A stretch of 64,000 nucleotides of DNA from Calliphora vicina (taxonomy: Eukaryota > Arthropoda > Insecta > Diptera > Calliphoridae): assembly GCF_958450345.1 (NCBI RefSeq), contig NC_088783.1:56582395-56646394 (forward strand), in the 5' to 3' direction. Positions 1 to 12,520 of the stretch are shown piece after piece. The first letter of the stretch is position 1, and each line of letters opens with the position of its first letter. The notes under the pieces are model-generated. The model was given only the letters and a program-made list of their open reading frames with translations. It was not told the origin of the DNA and did no database searches. A program made the position numbers and the translations under genes.

Positions 1-419
1 ACCAAAGTTACGAGCAATTCTATCCGGGATAAGAGTGCCACTTTCTTAAATCTTAACCAAATTTTAAAAAACATTTATGTTTTAAAAGTGTCACAAAGTG
101 CATGGACATTTGAAATTGTTATAACTTCCATGGACACTATGACTCTTTTTGGTGTGACATAACGTCCATGGACATTATGACACGCCACCTGGAGATCAAC
201 GGGAGTATTACGGAATCTAGGATCGTTTGTCGATATTCCAACTGCTCTTAAAAATTTCGATTTAACCGAAAACAATTTTCAATTTAAATAAAAAAGATTT
301 GACAGTTAGAAAACGGAAAATAATTTTATATATAAGTAAATAAACTTTGACAGTTAGAAAACAGAAAACAAATCGAACAAAAAATAATCAGCTGACTTAT
401 TGACTTCACCTGTAAATTA
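1..419. other. Non-repetitive start of window with a small TCCATGGACA cluster
   Basis: Positions about 100-180 carry CATGGACA three times (at roughly 101, 127 and 168; the last two as TCCATGGACA) within a stretch slightly less A+T-rich than what follows. A 66-codon minus-strand frame (75-275) is open here but has no recognisable motif and no flanking splice or start context. From 280 to 419 the sequence is plain A+T-rich with a repeated GACAGTTAGAAAAC word (about 300 and 350). Confidence 0.4.
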
Positions 420-1110
420 ATACATCTTGAAATCAACTGAACTTGATTTAAGAATTGATCTTTAGTTGAACTACGATTAAAACAAAAATTGAACTATATT
501 TGAACTACAACTAAACCTTAAACAAATTTTAATCTGATATTGATGTATGATCTTAAATTGACTTACATTTGAACTATAATTGGTGTATAAAGTAAACTAC
601 AGTTAAACTTCAATCAATTGAACTTGATTGAAGAATTGATCTTAATTTAAACTACGATTAAAGTAAAAATTTAACTATTTTTGCATTACAAATTAAACTT
701 TGAAATAATTTTGAGAAATTGACTTACATTTAAACTATAATTGAAGTTTAAAGTAAACTACAGATAAACTTGAATCAATTGAACTTGATTAAAGATTTGA
801 TATTTATTTGAACTACGATTAAAATAAAAATTTAACTATATTTGAACTAGAACTGAAACTTTACTCTAATTTTGATTTGATATTGATATATGATCTGCTA
901 TTGACAGTTAAACTACAGTTAAACTATTTGAAATACGATTAAAACAAAGATTTATCTAGATTTGAACTAGAACAGAAACTTTATACTAATTTTGATCTGT
1001 TATTGATATATTATCTGCTATTTATTCTTAAATTTACTTCCATTTGAACTATAATTGAAGTTTAAACTACAGTTAAACTTCGATGAAACTGAAATTAAAC
1101 TGTATTTAAT
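420..1110 (+). repeat. Minisatellite array alpha (AACTACGATTAAA-type)
   Basis: Degenerate head-to-tail copies of a roughly 30-40 bp A+T-rich unit with the words AACTACGATTAAA, ATTTGAACTA and TTAAACT. A longer register is visible: the block with TCAATTGAACTTGATT recurs near 431, 610 and 775. No reading frame survives. The same unit reappears in the arrays at 2640-4150 and 5740-7235, so all three probably share an origin. Confidence 0.7.
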
Positions 1111-2639
1111 CCAACACATTTTGCTGGGATTTGTAAATTATTTTTTGTTCTAATAAACGATTCATAACAAAAATTTAAAGCCATTTAACTTTATGCTTAC
1201 TTAAATTGTTATTTAATACTTTTTCGTTTTAGTTTATTGCAATTTTGAACATAAATTTGATTTATTTGTAAAAAAATCTATTTTAAATTTGACCTCAACT
1301 GAACCTTATATGTAATATAAAACAGAATGTTATAAATAATGGTAAATTAAAAAACCATAAACCCAAAAAAAAAAAATACTAAAACAAATGAAAATGTTCT
1401 TAAGACATGACTCATTTAGGGAATTAAAAAAAACCAACTGAAAACTAAAACCACTTAAACTCAGCAACTAAAACAAATGCAAATTTTACTCAAACACATT
1501 AAATGAAACCCAGAACCCAAGTTAAACAAAAGTTCAAAAGCAAAGATCAACTTCTTCATTATCAGCAGTATTACAAAGATCTTCATTATGATCAAACAAA
1601 CACACACAGAACGGAAGTTATAAACTACAGCACCAATAAAATTAAAAGAAAGACTGAAAAAAACTGTTTAAAGAAAGGAAGTTTTTAAAGATACTCTAGA
1701 ATGATGGTAACTGAAACTGTTATACAAGACAATTTAAATACGAGACAAAGGTGATGTTTAAAAAGAATCGTTTTACTTTGTTTATTTAAACAATTTACTT
1801 CCTAAAACAAGAAATAAGGGTTACAATAAAAAAATTGCCTTAAATTACTTGGTGTTTTTTTATAGACTCAAATAACTTGCACAACAGTTGGGGCTAATTT
1901 AAATTTAAGAAGAGAATAAGAAGAAACATGTAAGGGTTTAAGTTTTGCACAAAATTAATATGACAAAGAAACCGAACTTTGAAAAGGAACAAAATTATAG
2001 CACGTGCTGTAATTGATGGCCGGCCAACAGCAGGTTTAAACAAGTATTTAGAATCATACAACACATGTCGTAGCAAAACTACTATTTAAGAAGACATGTT
2101 TGAAGACCCAGGACTATAATTCAATATTTCATTTACATAAATTACAATGTTGCCGCCTGCAGCCTCAACAAAAAAACACATGTCACCAAGTGTTTTTTCT
2201 TAGCTTAAAGAAAAAATTTAATTTTAAAAATTTTAAATAAGTTTATAAGAAAATTACTTGTTTTTTTTAATATTTATTTTAAATTTAACACCTTTTAGGG
2301 GATTATAAAAGAAATTCACTTCAGGTTTTTAGATTAAATTAAAATTTTGTTTTATTTCTTTTTCATTTTTGAAAAAAATGTATCTTTATTTTTTGTGTGT
2401 TTCTAGATTTGTCTTGTTTTCTTAGAAAATTTATTAAATGTTTTGGATTTTAAATTTAAAAATTAACAGCCATTCCGCTTGTTTCTTACGCTTCTATATA
2501 AATTTCATAGTAATTTGTTAAATTTGTATGTTAAAAGTTTATAAAACACAAGTTAAATTATAAATTATAACATGTTTTGCTTGCTGGCTATAATGCCAAG
2601 AAGTTTTGCTACGAGGTTGGTTTCAAACGGCTGTATAAA
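1111..2639. other. A+T-rich sequence between arrays alpha and beta
   Basis: No gene recognised. Holds poly-A (about 1368-1380), a 61-codon open frame at 1503-1688 without motifs, a CACGTG palindrome at about 2001 and the only GGCCGGCC in view at about 2018-2026. Nothing here looks conserved or coding. Confidence 0.5.
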
Positions 2640-4150
2640 TATCTATATTTCAAATTTAAACCACATTTGAGCTATGATTGAAACTATAACTTTAACTAAG
2701 TTAAAACCACATTTGAAGCTTAAATTAATCAGCGTTTAAACTATGATTAAATCTAAACTTGGAGTTTAAAAATTGAACTACATTTGAAGCCCAAATTTAT
2801 CAATATTTAAACTAAGATTAAATCAAAATTTTGGAGTTTAAAAATTAAACTATATTTTAATCATGATTGAAACTGCAATTGAACGTTTAAACTTAGAATT
2901 ATAATAATTTTGAACTAAGATTAATGTCAAATTTAAACAACATTTGAAACTAAAATTTAACTAATTTTAAACCGCATTTGAAGCTTAAATTAATCAACAT
3001 TTAAACTAAGATTAAATCTAAGCTTGGAGTTTAAAAATAAAACTACATTTTAATCCAGAGTTTAACTGAAATTTAACTAATTTTAAACCACATTTGAAGC
3101 TTAAATTAATCAACATTTAAACTATGATTAAATCAAAATTTGCTGTTTAAAAATGGAACTAAGAATTATAATAATTTTGAACTAAGATTAAAGTAAAATT
3201 AAAACAACATTTGAAACTAAAATTAAACTATATTTGCACCACATTTGACGCTTAAATTAATCGACATTTAAACTATGATTAAATCAAAACTTGGAGTTTA
3301 AAAATGTAGCTACATTTTAATCCAGACTTAAACTGAAATTTAACGCTAAGATTAGAATTATAATAATTTTGAACTAAGATTAAAGTAAAATTAAAACAAC
3401 ATTTGAAACTAAAATTAAACTATATTTGCACCACATTTGACGCTTAAATTAATCGACATTTAAACTATGATTAAATCAAAACTTGGAGTTTAAAAATGTA
3501 GCTACATTTTAATCCAGACTTAAACTGAAATTTAACTAATTTTAAACCACATTTGAAGCTTAAATTAATCAACATTTAGTCTATGATTAAATCAAAATTT
3601 GCTGTTTAAAAATGGAACTATATTTTAATCAAGAAATTGAAAACGCTTAAGCTTAGAATTATAGTAATTTTGAACTAAGATAAAAGTCAAATTTAAACAA
3701 CGTTTCAAACAGATTTTAAACCACATTTGAAGCTTAAATTAATCAACATTTAAACTATGATTAAATCTAAACTTGAAGTTTAAATTGATCAACATTTAAG
3801 CTATGATTAAATCTAAACTTGGAGATTAAAAATTGAACTACATTTGAATTAAGAATGAAACTAAAATTGAACGTTTAAGGATCGAATTAAAGTAATTTTG
3901 AACTACGATTCAAGTCAAATTTAAAAAAAAAACATTTGAAACTAAAATATATCTAAGTTTAAATCACATTTGAAGCTTAAATTAATCAACATTTGAAAAC
4001 CCTTTAATTTACTTAAACATTTTTTCCTTTAACATAAATTGTAGCTTTAAACATAATTTAAACGTAGTTTTATTTTAATTTCAATCGTAGTTTAAATCTA
4101 GTTAAACTTTAGCTTGAATCGTAATTTAAATATAGTTCAAAAATATGTAA
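2640..4150 (+). repeat. Minisatellite array beta with higher-order repeats
   Basis: Dense copies of a family of short units (CACATTTGAAGCTTAAATTA, ATCAACATTTAAACTATGA, TTGGAGTTTAAAAAT, GAATTATAATAATTTTGAA). They are organised into a higher-order period of about 190 bp. The region is non-coding. The last ~120 bp (4020-4140) carry the same words on the opposite strand (see findings). Confidence 0.78.
3162..3536 (+). repeat. Recent 192-bp tandem duplication inside array beta
   Basis: The 183-bp stretch 3162-3344 recurs at 3354-3536, and I see no mismatch between the two copies; the offset is 192 bp. The neighbouring units are clearly diverged, so this step is younger than the array as a whole. 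Confidence 0.8.
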
Positions 4151-5735
4151 GATTCAAACTTAACTCAAACTGTACTAATAACTAAGATTAAAGCTCTAAT
4201 TATACCATATAAAGACCTATGATTAAGCTAAAATAACAAATTTATTCAGCAAACAATATTATATTATAGTAATTACAAATATACAAGTTAATATGACAGT
4301 TTATAAGTTTTTAAACAATTCCGTTAAAAAAAACCTCCCCAAAACCTTGACTCTTAATAACAAAACCTAACGATGACTTAGAGTAATTGCTAATAAAGCA
4401 AATAATTTAATAATTATTACCAGCAGCTAATAAACTTGGGTGTCAAGTGATTTGAAAAAAAAGTTTAACAGAAATTAAAAAGTCATCCCCAAAATCATAG
4501 ATGAATAATTGAAACTAACAACTTATTGTTTAGGAAAACTAATCAAAGGTATTGTTATTAAATTATATAGTTAACAGATTAAAATGTTTAATAATTTTAT
4601 AAAATATTACATAATTTCTTTACAATTTACCCTTGACAGCAATGTCAAAACTGCAATGTTTAAAAATAAGATTTAAGCAATAAATATTTTTAGCAATAAC
4701 ATAACTATGTATTAAATTGCAAACTAAATATAATATGTTTAATGAAATTGTTTAAAAATTTACAGATTTAAACCGCTTAAGAGTAAATAATGAGCCACAC
4801 AAGAAAAAACTTAAAACAAACTGGATAAAAAATTTTAAAAAGTATTTAAACATTTGTATTCAATTACAAACCATTTACAATTACATTTAAAACAATTGTT
4901 ATTAAATTAGTAAAAAAAAATTTCCAAATTTGGCTTAAGACATAAACTTTAAAGCATTTGTTTCTTAACAGGTTTTTTAATAGACAAATTATCTTAATAT
5001 TATATTAAAGATTAATTTATACATTATTTAAAGCAATTGTTGTTTAAACAATTGTTAGTTTATTGTAATTGTTTTTTTGAAATCTTAATAATTTCATCTG
5101 CCACTAAGCATGAAACTTTAACTAATCCGTAAATTATCTTACAAATTGTTTAACTAATTAAAATGCAACTTTAGTTAAACATGCTTACAACAATAATTTT
5201 ATTTTTTTTAAACATACAATTATTTTAAACCAAAACTATGTATATTAAGTTATAAAATTTTCAAGTAGTTGTTGTTATTAATGTTGTTTTTTTATTTTGA
5301 ACAATATGAAAACAAGCCGTTACATTTCCTAAGAAAATTATTACATAAATTCTAATAAAACTGAAAAAAGTTTGTAAGTAAAATACATAATAATAATAAA
5401 AAAAATATTATTATTTATATTACATTACAACTTCCGTTAAAGGTCTGACAATTTTCTTTTAAGACAAGAGGAAACTTGTTAAGAAAATTGTTATTAAACT
5501 TAAACATAAATTGAATTTCCTTAAAGACAACTGTCAGTTTGTTTAATAATTTTTCATATGCGACAAGAGGAAGTGGGAAAAAACATACAGACAGACAGAC
5601 GACGCCTGTTATAAAACAGACTTTTCCTTTACACATTAAATAAACAAAAAAAAGAAGTCATAACTACACAGACAGACCAATAAAAATTAGACCTCCCATT
5701 AGTAATATGGATAGATAACTGTTAAATTAAAGGGT
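4151..5735. other. A+T-rich sequence between arrays beta and gamma
   Basis: No gene or defined element recognised. Long stretches of A/T with scattered AACAATTGTT-like palindromes (for example near 4885 and 5038-5050). A short GACAGACAGACGACG stretch lies near 5587. The open frame at 5415-5636 (minus) has no recognisable motif. Confidence 0.45.
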
Positions 5736-5739
5736 TTAG

Positions 5740-7235
5740 AAAAATGTTTAATTTAACTAGATTTGAACTATGCGTAAAATTTAATATTATCTAAGATTAA
5801 AGCTAAAATCGAACTGTATTTGATTTCCAAATGAAGCTAAAATTTGACAACATTTAACCTACGGTTGAGGTGAATTTTAACATGACTTAAAGTATGACTA
5901 CAAATAAAATAAAGTATTGTATTATCAATTAAATTTGAACTGCAATTGACGTTAAATAAATTAACTACGATTAAAGCCAAAACTTAATTAGATTTAAACT
6001 ACGATTGAAGATAACATAAGATATTATCAACTGGAATTGAAATACGATTGAAGCTAAAATTAAACTAAATTTAAACTATGATTGAAACTAAAATAAACTA
6101 TGTTCAACTGAATTTTAATTCTGATTGAAGCTAAAATTAATCTAGATTTAAACTACGATTCAAGCTAAAATTAATATAGATTTAAACTACGATTGAAACT
6201 GAAATAAAACTACGTTCAACCTATGATTGAATTTAAAATTAAACTAGATTTAAACTAGGATTGAAACTAAAATAAACCTGCGTTTAAACTATGATTAAAG
6301 CTGCGATTTATGTTAAAGGTAAACTACGTTTATAGCTAAATTTAAACTACATTCAAACTGAGATTGAACTACATTTGAATGAAGCGTTTAGCTACCTTTT
6401 TTAGAAAATTTAATATTATCTAAGCTTAAAGCTAAAATCGAACTGGATTTGATTTCCGATTGAAGCTAGAATTTGACAGTTGAAGTTGTGAAGTTTAACA
6501 TGATTTAAAGTATGACTATAAATAAAATAAACTATTGTATGATCAATTAAATTTGAACTGCAATTGACGTTAAATAAATCAACTAAATTTGAACTACGAT
6601 TAAAGCTAAAATTTAATTAGATTTAAACTACGATTGAAGATAACATAAGCTATTATCAACTGGAATTGGACTACGATTGAAGCTAAAATTAAACTAGATT
6701 TAAACCACGCATGAAAGTAAAATAAACTATGTTCAACTGAATTTGAATTATGATTGAAGGTAAAATTAAACTAAATTTAAACTATGGTTGAAACTAAAGT
6801 AATTTATGTTCAACAGAATTTGAATTCTGATTGAAGCTAAAATTAATCTAGATTAAACTACGATTCAAGCTAAAATTAATCTAGATTTAAACTACGATTG
6901 AAACTGAAATGAAACTTAGTTTAACCTATGATTGAATTTAAAATTGAACTAGATTTAAACTAGGATTGAAACTAAATTAAACTGCGTTTAAACTATGATT
7001 AAAGCTGCAATTTATGTTAAAGGTAAACTACGTTTATAGCTAAAATTAAACTACATTCAAACCTCGATTCAAACTGAGATTGAACTAAATTTGAATGAAG
7101 CGTTCAGCTACTTTTTTTACAAAATTGAAACCTGAAGTAGACAGCTATATTTGAACCATGATTGAAACTAAAGTAGAACTCTGTTTGAAGTTTAAATTTA
7201 GTTTAATAAAAGTTTAAATTTAGCTAGTTTAATTT
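5740..7235 (+). repeat. Minisatellite array gamma (AACTACGATTGAAGCTAAAATT-type)
   Basis: Tandem ~30-40 bp units with words such as AAACTACGATTGAA, GCTAAAATTAAACTAGATTT and CTATGTTCAACTGAATTT. At larger scale the array is an imperfect direct duplication. The block starting TTAATATTATCTAAG is at 5781 and again at 6410 (offset 629). The closing block GAATGAAGCGTT is at about 6377 and 7093 (offset 716). The second copy therefore gained about 87 bp of extra units. Confidence 0.75.
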
Positions 7236-9839
7236 TAGCATTTCATTTCAAACATATTGTCTTTGATTTTAGCTTTAGAGTCTCCTTTTTTTCAAATCAT
7301 GTTTCTAATAAAATAAAAACTTAGTTTTTAAAACAAATAAAAAAAACTGGTAAACCTTGAAAATTGATTTGTTACTGTTTTTGTTTTATTATCTAAACTG
7401 TTTGAAATCTCTTAAACAAGCAGCAGCAGCAGTCGCAGCTGGTCATAATTAATTTTTGTGGCTTCTAATATTTTGTTTTGTCCCATAATTAATTAAATTC
7501 CAGAATCAAAAGACGTAATAAAAGCATTAGATATTTTTAAAGTTAATAGCAAAAGATATGTATACAATTTATAATTTATATAAAAAGTGTTTTTTTAATG
7601 ATATTGCTGACAAACCAAAAACAAAGATATAAAATCTAATACAAATTCGAAATTAATTAAAAATAAATGAAATGGCAATTTGAAACATTTTTCTAGTGAA
7701 TTGAAAGTTAAAAAATTGCAGTCATAAAATATCTTGGGTTCGGTTTCAAGCATTTTTGTTGAACAACATTTTTTGCAATTAAACAAAGAAATACAATAAA
7801 TTGATATCTTTATATGAAAAACTCTCTTAAACTAAACAAAACCTAACAAATCTCTAAATAATACTACATATTTCAAATATTTTATATCTGTTATATAAAT
7901 TATCTAATACCTTTTCAGAAACTTCTGAAACAAGACAATACGTGTTTAAAATATAACAAAGAATTTTATTTGACAATAAAGCATAAATCTTTAAATATTA
8001 AATCAAAATTTTATAGTTCCTTTATACAAAACGTGTTATAAATTTTTCATAAACTAATTTTAATTGTCAATAAAACATAAATCTCTGGCCTGGCATATTT
8101 ATAAGCTATAAACCAAACAAACTGATATTTAAAACTCTTTTTGTCAGAGACCAAAGTTTACATAAATATAGAAAGACGTTTAGCAAAAATACACACCTTA
8201 AAATAAATTGATAAATTGTTAAATAAATTATTTAGCCAAGTGATAATTTGCTTAAGAACAAACAGAAAAAAAATAAATACAGTAGAATCTTTAAAGCAAG
8301 AATATAAAGACATAAAAACACAGCTAAAATCTGGTATTTGGATTTAGCTAAGTTTCCACTGTTTATATTGAAAACTTATGTTGAACATATGCCAAGAGTA
8401 ACAAAATAATAATTATGGTTTATAACTTTAGAACACAAGAACCAAGAAAATACCAAAAAAAATGTTTAAACAAACTTGTCAACAACGATGCCAATTCCAT
8501 ACAACATTACTACTTAAAGAATATTTATTACAAATTTATAAAATCTGAAATTGTTTTTTGTTGTTTAACTAAAGAAAAAATGTCATTAATATGCTAAAGA
8601 CATTTTTTTTACACAAACACATACAACACACAGCTCACAAAACAAAAGACTTCAGCCACAAACATTTTGTTACAGGCCCCAACATTTAAATGAAAAAAAA
8701 AACAAAAGACTGAAACCAGCAACTTGGTCTAAGGAAAAACATTATTATGCTGATAATGTTTAGTTAGCTGCTTGTAACGAAGTAAGTAAGAAACAAAAAA
8801 GAAATTTTGTTTTTGTATTTTTATAATAAATATTTAGTTATTATGCTAATTTTATAAGGTATTTATAAACATATTTCTTTATTACTTTATTTTCAAACCA
8901 CCAACCAATGAATAAAACTCAAGCTCAACTCAGTGGATGGGTTTTTAATTTTAAGTTTTTTTTTTCTTTGATCAATGCCATAAATATTTTAATGATTTGA
9001 CCAAATATGTTTTAAGAATATTAATTTTCTTTAAAAACATTTAAAAACAAATTTCTCTCTAAGAAAGTTTTTTTTTCTAATGATAAATTAAATGAATATT
9101 AATAAATTTTTTTATAAATAAAAACCATAAAAGTAAACTATTAAAATAACTTTAAAATTTCAAAAATTTATTACAATTTCCTTTTTTTTATTTCACAAAA
9201 TAAAAATTTCACACCTGCCCTTTATACAGTTTCTAAAATTTGAACTAACCTTTTTTACTTTTAAGTGGTACAGTTTTAAAGATTTTCATGACCATTTCTC
9301 TGCTTTTCTCATTACCTTTAAAGATTTGAAAGTAAATTTTCTTTATATTTTTAATGATTTTTTCTTTATAAGTTGTGGCTTATTTATGAGCATTTATTTA
9401 TCTAAAGGTTTTTATCACGTTTTAGGTGATTTTCCTTCTCCTTTCTTTATTTCTTCTATTGTTTTTAAGGGTTTCCTTTTCTTTTTTGGTTACTTGTAAG
9501 TAAGTATGTGTGTCATATTGTACAAAAAGGTCTAGTCTCAAATCTATGTATTTATTTGAAGATTAAAAAGATTGTTATTGTCTTGTTATAGAAAATTTAA
9601 CAAAATTGACAAACAAAATTTATGGCATTCTAGCTTTCAAACTAGATTTATAACAAAATTTTGTTTTATGGCTGTTAACAAAAATTGTGTAATAGTAAAT
9701 GGAAAAAGGTGCAGTTTCAGGGTCCACTATGATTTTTAAAGATTAATAGTGAATAATATAGAAAAAGGCGCAGAAAAACTATTAAAACAAATTTAAATTG
9801 TGCAACAAATACATGTGTGTTAAACATTTTTTAATATAC
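7236..9839. other. A+T-rich unique sequence
   Basis: No gene recognised. A short (CAG)n-like stretch, AAGCAGCAGCAGCAGTCGCAGC, begins near 7418 without an open frame of note around it. The other open frames here (7595-7786 minus, 8415-8597 plus) are low-complexity and lack motifs or splice context. Confidence 0.45.
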
Positions 9840-12520
9840 TTAACAAAATCAATATTTTGTAATTGTTTACATAATGTAAAATATATAAATAATGCAAAAT
9901 CTTGCAATAAAATTCCCAATATAGGTAAAAAATGTAAAAATGCTGAAAGTAGCCATAAATTACTAAAATTTTATTTCAAACAACTTTTTTTGATTAAAGA
10001 TAAATTTGTTAATTGTTTACATTTTGTAAAGAATGTAAACAATGTAAAAATTATAAAAAAAACTCAAAAATATAATAATTTTTCACTTTTATTTTTTTTT
10101 AAATTTTAAAGTATTTTTCCTATTTACCTAGTGTAAACAATGTAAATAATATTACCTGTAAATAACCATCAATTTAAAACTACTTTTTTTGTAAATAATG
10201 TAAACAATGAATATTGAAAATAAAATGAACATTTTCAACAAAACAACTATTTTTTGATTAACAAGAATTTCATTTTGTAATATATGACAAAGTTTTTCAA
10301 TTTACATACATTTTTTCCTTAAATATTGATAATTTACATTTTGTACATAATGTAAACAATGTATAATTCAATATATTTTTATGTACAACGAGTTTTTTTA
10401 TTGATTGAATGGAGATTTTTCTGCAATTATACAAGAATTTTAAGTATTTACATTATGTAAACATTGTAAAAATGTATAAATTTGGTCATAATTTTTTTCT
10501 AAATTGTTTACAACATGTAGAATTATTTACATTATGTAAACAATGTAAAAATTTATAAATTGTGTCATAATTCGAAAATTATTTGATTCCAACTAATTTT
10601 AGCCAATATTCTTCAAGTAATACAAAGTTTTTGAATTGTTTACATTTTGTAAATAATGTAAAATTTGGTAAAATCAAACAATTTGTTTAATAAATAATAT
10701 TTTGTGGTAACTTTTATCACAATTTCTTAATTGTTTACAACATGTAGAATTATTTACATTATGTAAACAATGTAAAAATTTATAAATTGTGTCATAATTC
10801 GAAAATTATTTGATTCAAAACTAATTTTAGCTAATTTTCTTCAGAAAATACTAAGTTTTTGAATTCTTTACATTTTGTAAATAATGTAAAATTTGTTAAA
10901 AATCAAACAATTTGTTAAACCAAAAATATTTTTTATGTCAACTTTTATGTCAAAATATCACATTTTCTTAATTGTTTACATCATGTAGAATTATTTACAT
11001 TATGTAAATAATGTAAAAATTAATACATTTGATCATAATTTTAAAATGATTTGATTCAAAACTTATTTTAACAAATTTTCTTCAAGTAATACAAAGTTTT
11101 TGAATTGTTTACATTTTGTAAATAATGTAACATTTATTAAAATCAAACAATTAGTTTGACAAATTATATTTTTTGACAACTTTTATGACAAAAAATTAAA
11201 TTTTCTTAATTGTTTACACCATGTAAAATTATATTTACATAATGTATAATATGTAAAGAATATAAAATTTGTTAAAATCAAACAATTTGTTGAAAAAGTG
11301 CAAGTTTTTGGCAAATTTTACGTCTAAATATACCATTTTGTTAATCGTTTACCTTGTGTAATTCTTGTGAATTTTTAGCAATTAGCGAGTAAATTTAATT
11401 ATTTACATTATGTAAACAATGTAAATAATGCTAAATGTATTTATAATTTCAAAATTATTCGATACACAACAAATTTTGCTAAATTTTCTTGGAGTAATAG
11501 CAATTTTTGGAATTCTTTACATTTTGTAAAAAATGTAAAATATAAAGTAAATAATGTAAACAATTAAAAAATTCATTAAAAATAACTATAATAATTCTTA
11601 TAATTCCAAATTTTTAAATAAAATTGTTACTATTTTTATTGTTTACCTAGTGTAAACAATGTAAACAATGTCAAAATTTGGCAAATGTTTGCTAGTCAAA
11701 AAACATTTGGCAAATTAATAAATGTTAATGAAAAAACTTTATTATTTACAATTTTACCTAAGGTAAACTATGTAAACTAAAGTAAAATTTCAAGAGCTTT
11801 ACTTAAACATTCATATTTTTACATAATTGAATATTCTAAAGCAAAAATACAAAATATTTGAATTTTTACCTAAAGTAAATAAGGTAAACAATTGCGAATC
11901 ATTAAACAAGTGTTACAAATAATACAATTTTTATACAAATTAAGAAGTTTAACACAAAATTCATATAATTGAATTATTTACCTTAGGTAAACAATGTAAA
12001 CAATTGTCAAAAATTAAAAATTTGCTCAACCAAAGCTCGTTTTTATATAATAAGAATATTTTATGACAAAAATATATTATTTACACTTAATATCTAAAGT
12101 AAACAATTCAAATAACTCAGATCATTTTAAAAAATGAAATATTTTGTGTAACTAAACGTTTTTTTATGTAAAAAATTGAATTTCTCTATTGTTTACCTTA
12201 TTTACATTGGGTAAATAATGTCAAAAATAGTTAAAGTTACAAAATATTACTTAATAAAGCATTTTGTTGGGTAAATAAAGAATTTATATAAACAATTTTA
12301 AATTACATGAATTGTTTACATGAGGTAAAGAATGTAAACAATAGTAAATCTTAGAAAATTTTAGTCTTTTTTCAAAATTAAAACAATTTTTAATTTTGAA
12401 AAAAAGAGTAAAAGATTTGCTATTGTTTAGTAAAACAAAAAAATATTTGAATTGTTTAGCTTATTTACATGAGGTAAACAATGTAAAGAATTGTAAAAAA
12501 CAATGTAAAGTATTCAAAAA
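9840..12520. repeat. TGTTTAC/GTAAACA array (2.7 kb)
   Basis: The interval is built from short inverted pairs of the type TTTACATTATGTAAACAATG, spaced by A+T-rich filler. By eye I count at least 28 exact TGTTTAC or GTAAACA words on one strand or the other; chance expectation at this base composition is below one. In the middle a longer register exists: the block starting AATTGTTTACA(A/T)CATGTAG recurs at 10502, 10729 and 10970, with a related one at 11209, giving periods of 227, 241 and 239 bp. Open frames inside (9798-10109, 12396-12635) are by-products of stop-poor repeat sequence. Confidence 0.8.

Noticed and set aside
7418..7440. (CAG)n stretch as a coding polyglutamine tract
   Set aside because: Short and not in a sustained frame on either strand.
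9798..10109. 103-codon plus-strand open frame as a gene
   Set aside because: Lys/Asn/Phe-rich translation of the TGTTTAC array; low complexity and no motif.
9840..12520. CRISPR-like array because of short repeats
   Set aside because: Repeats are palindromic, unequal in spacing and sit in eukaryotic intron sequence; no constant spacers or cas genes.
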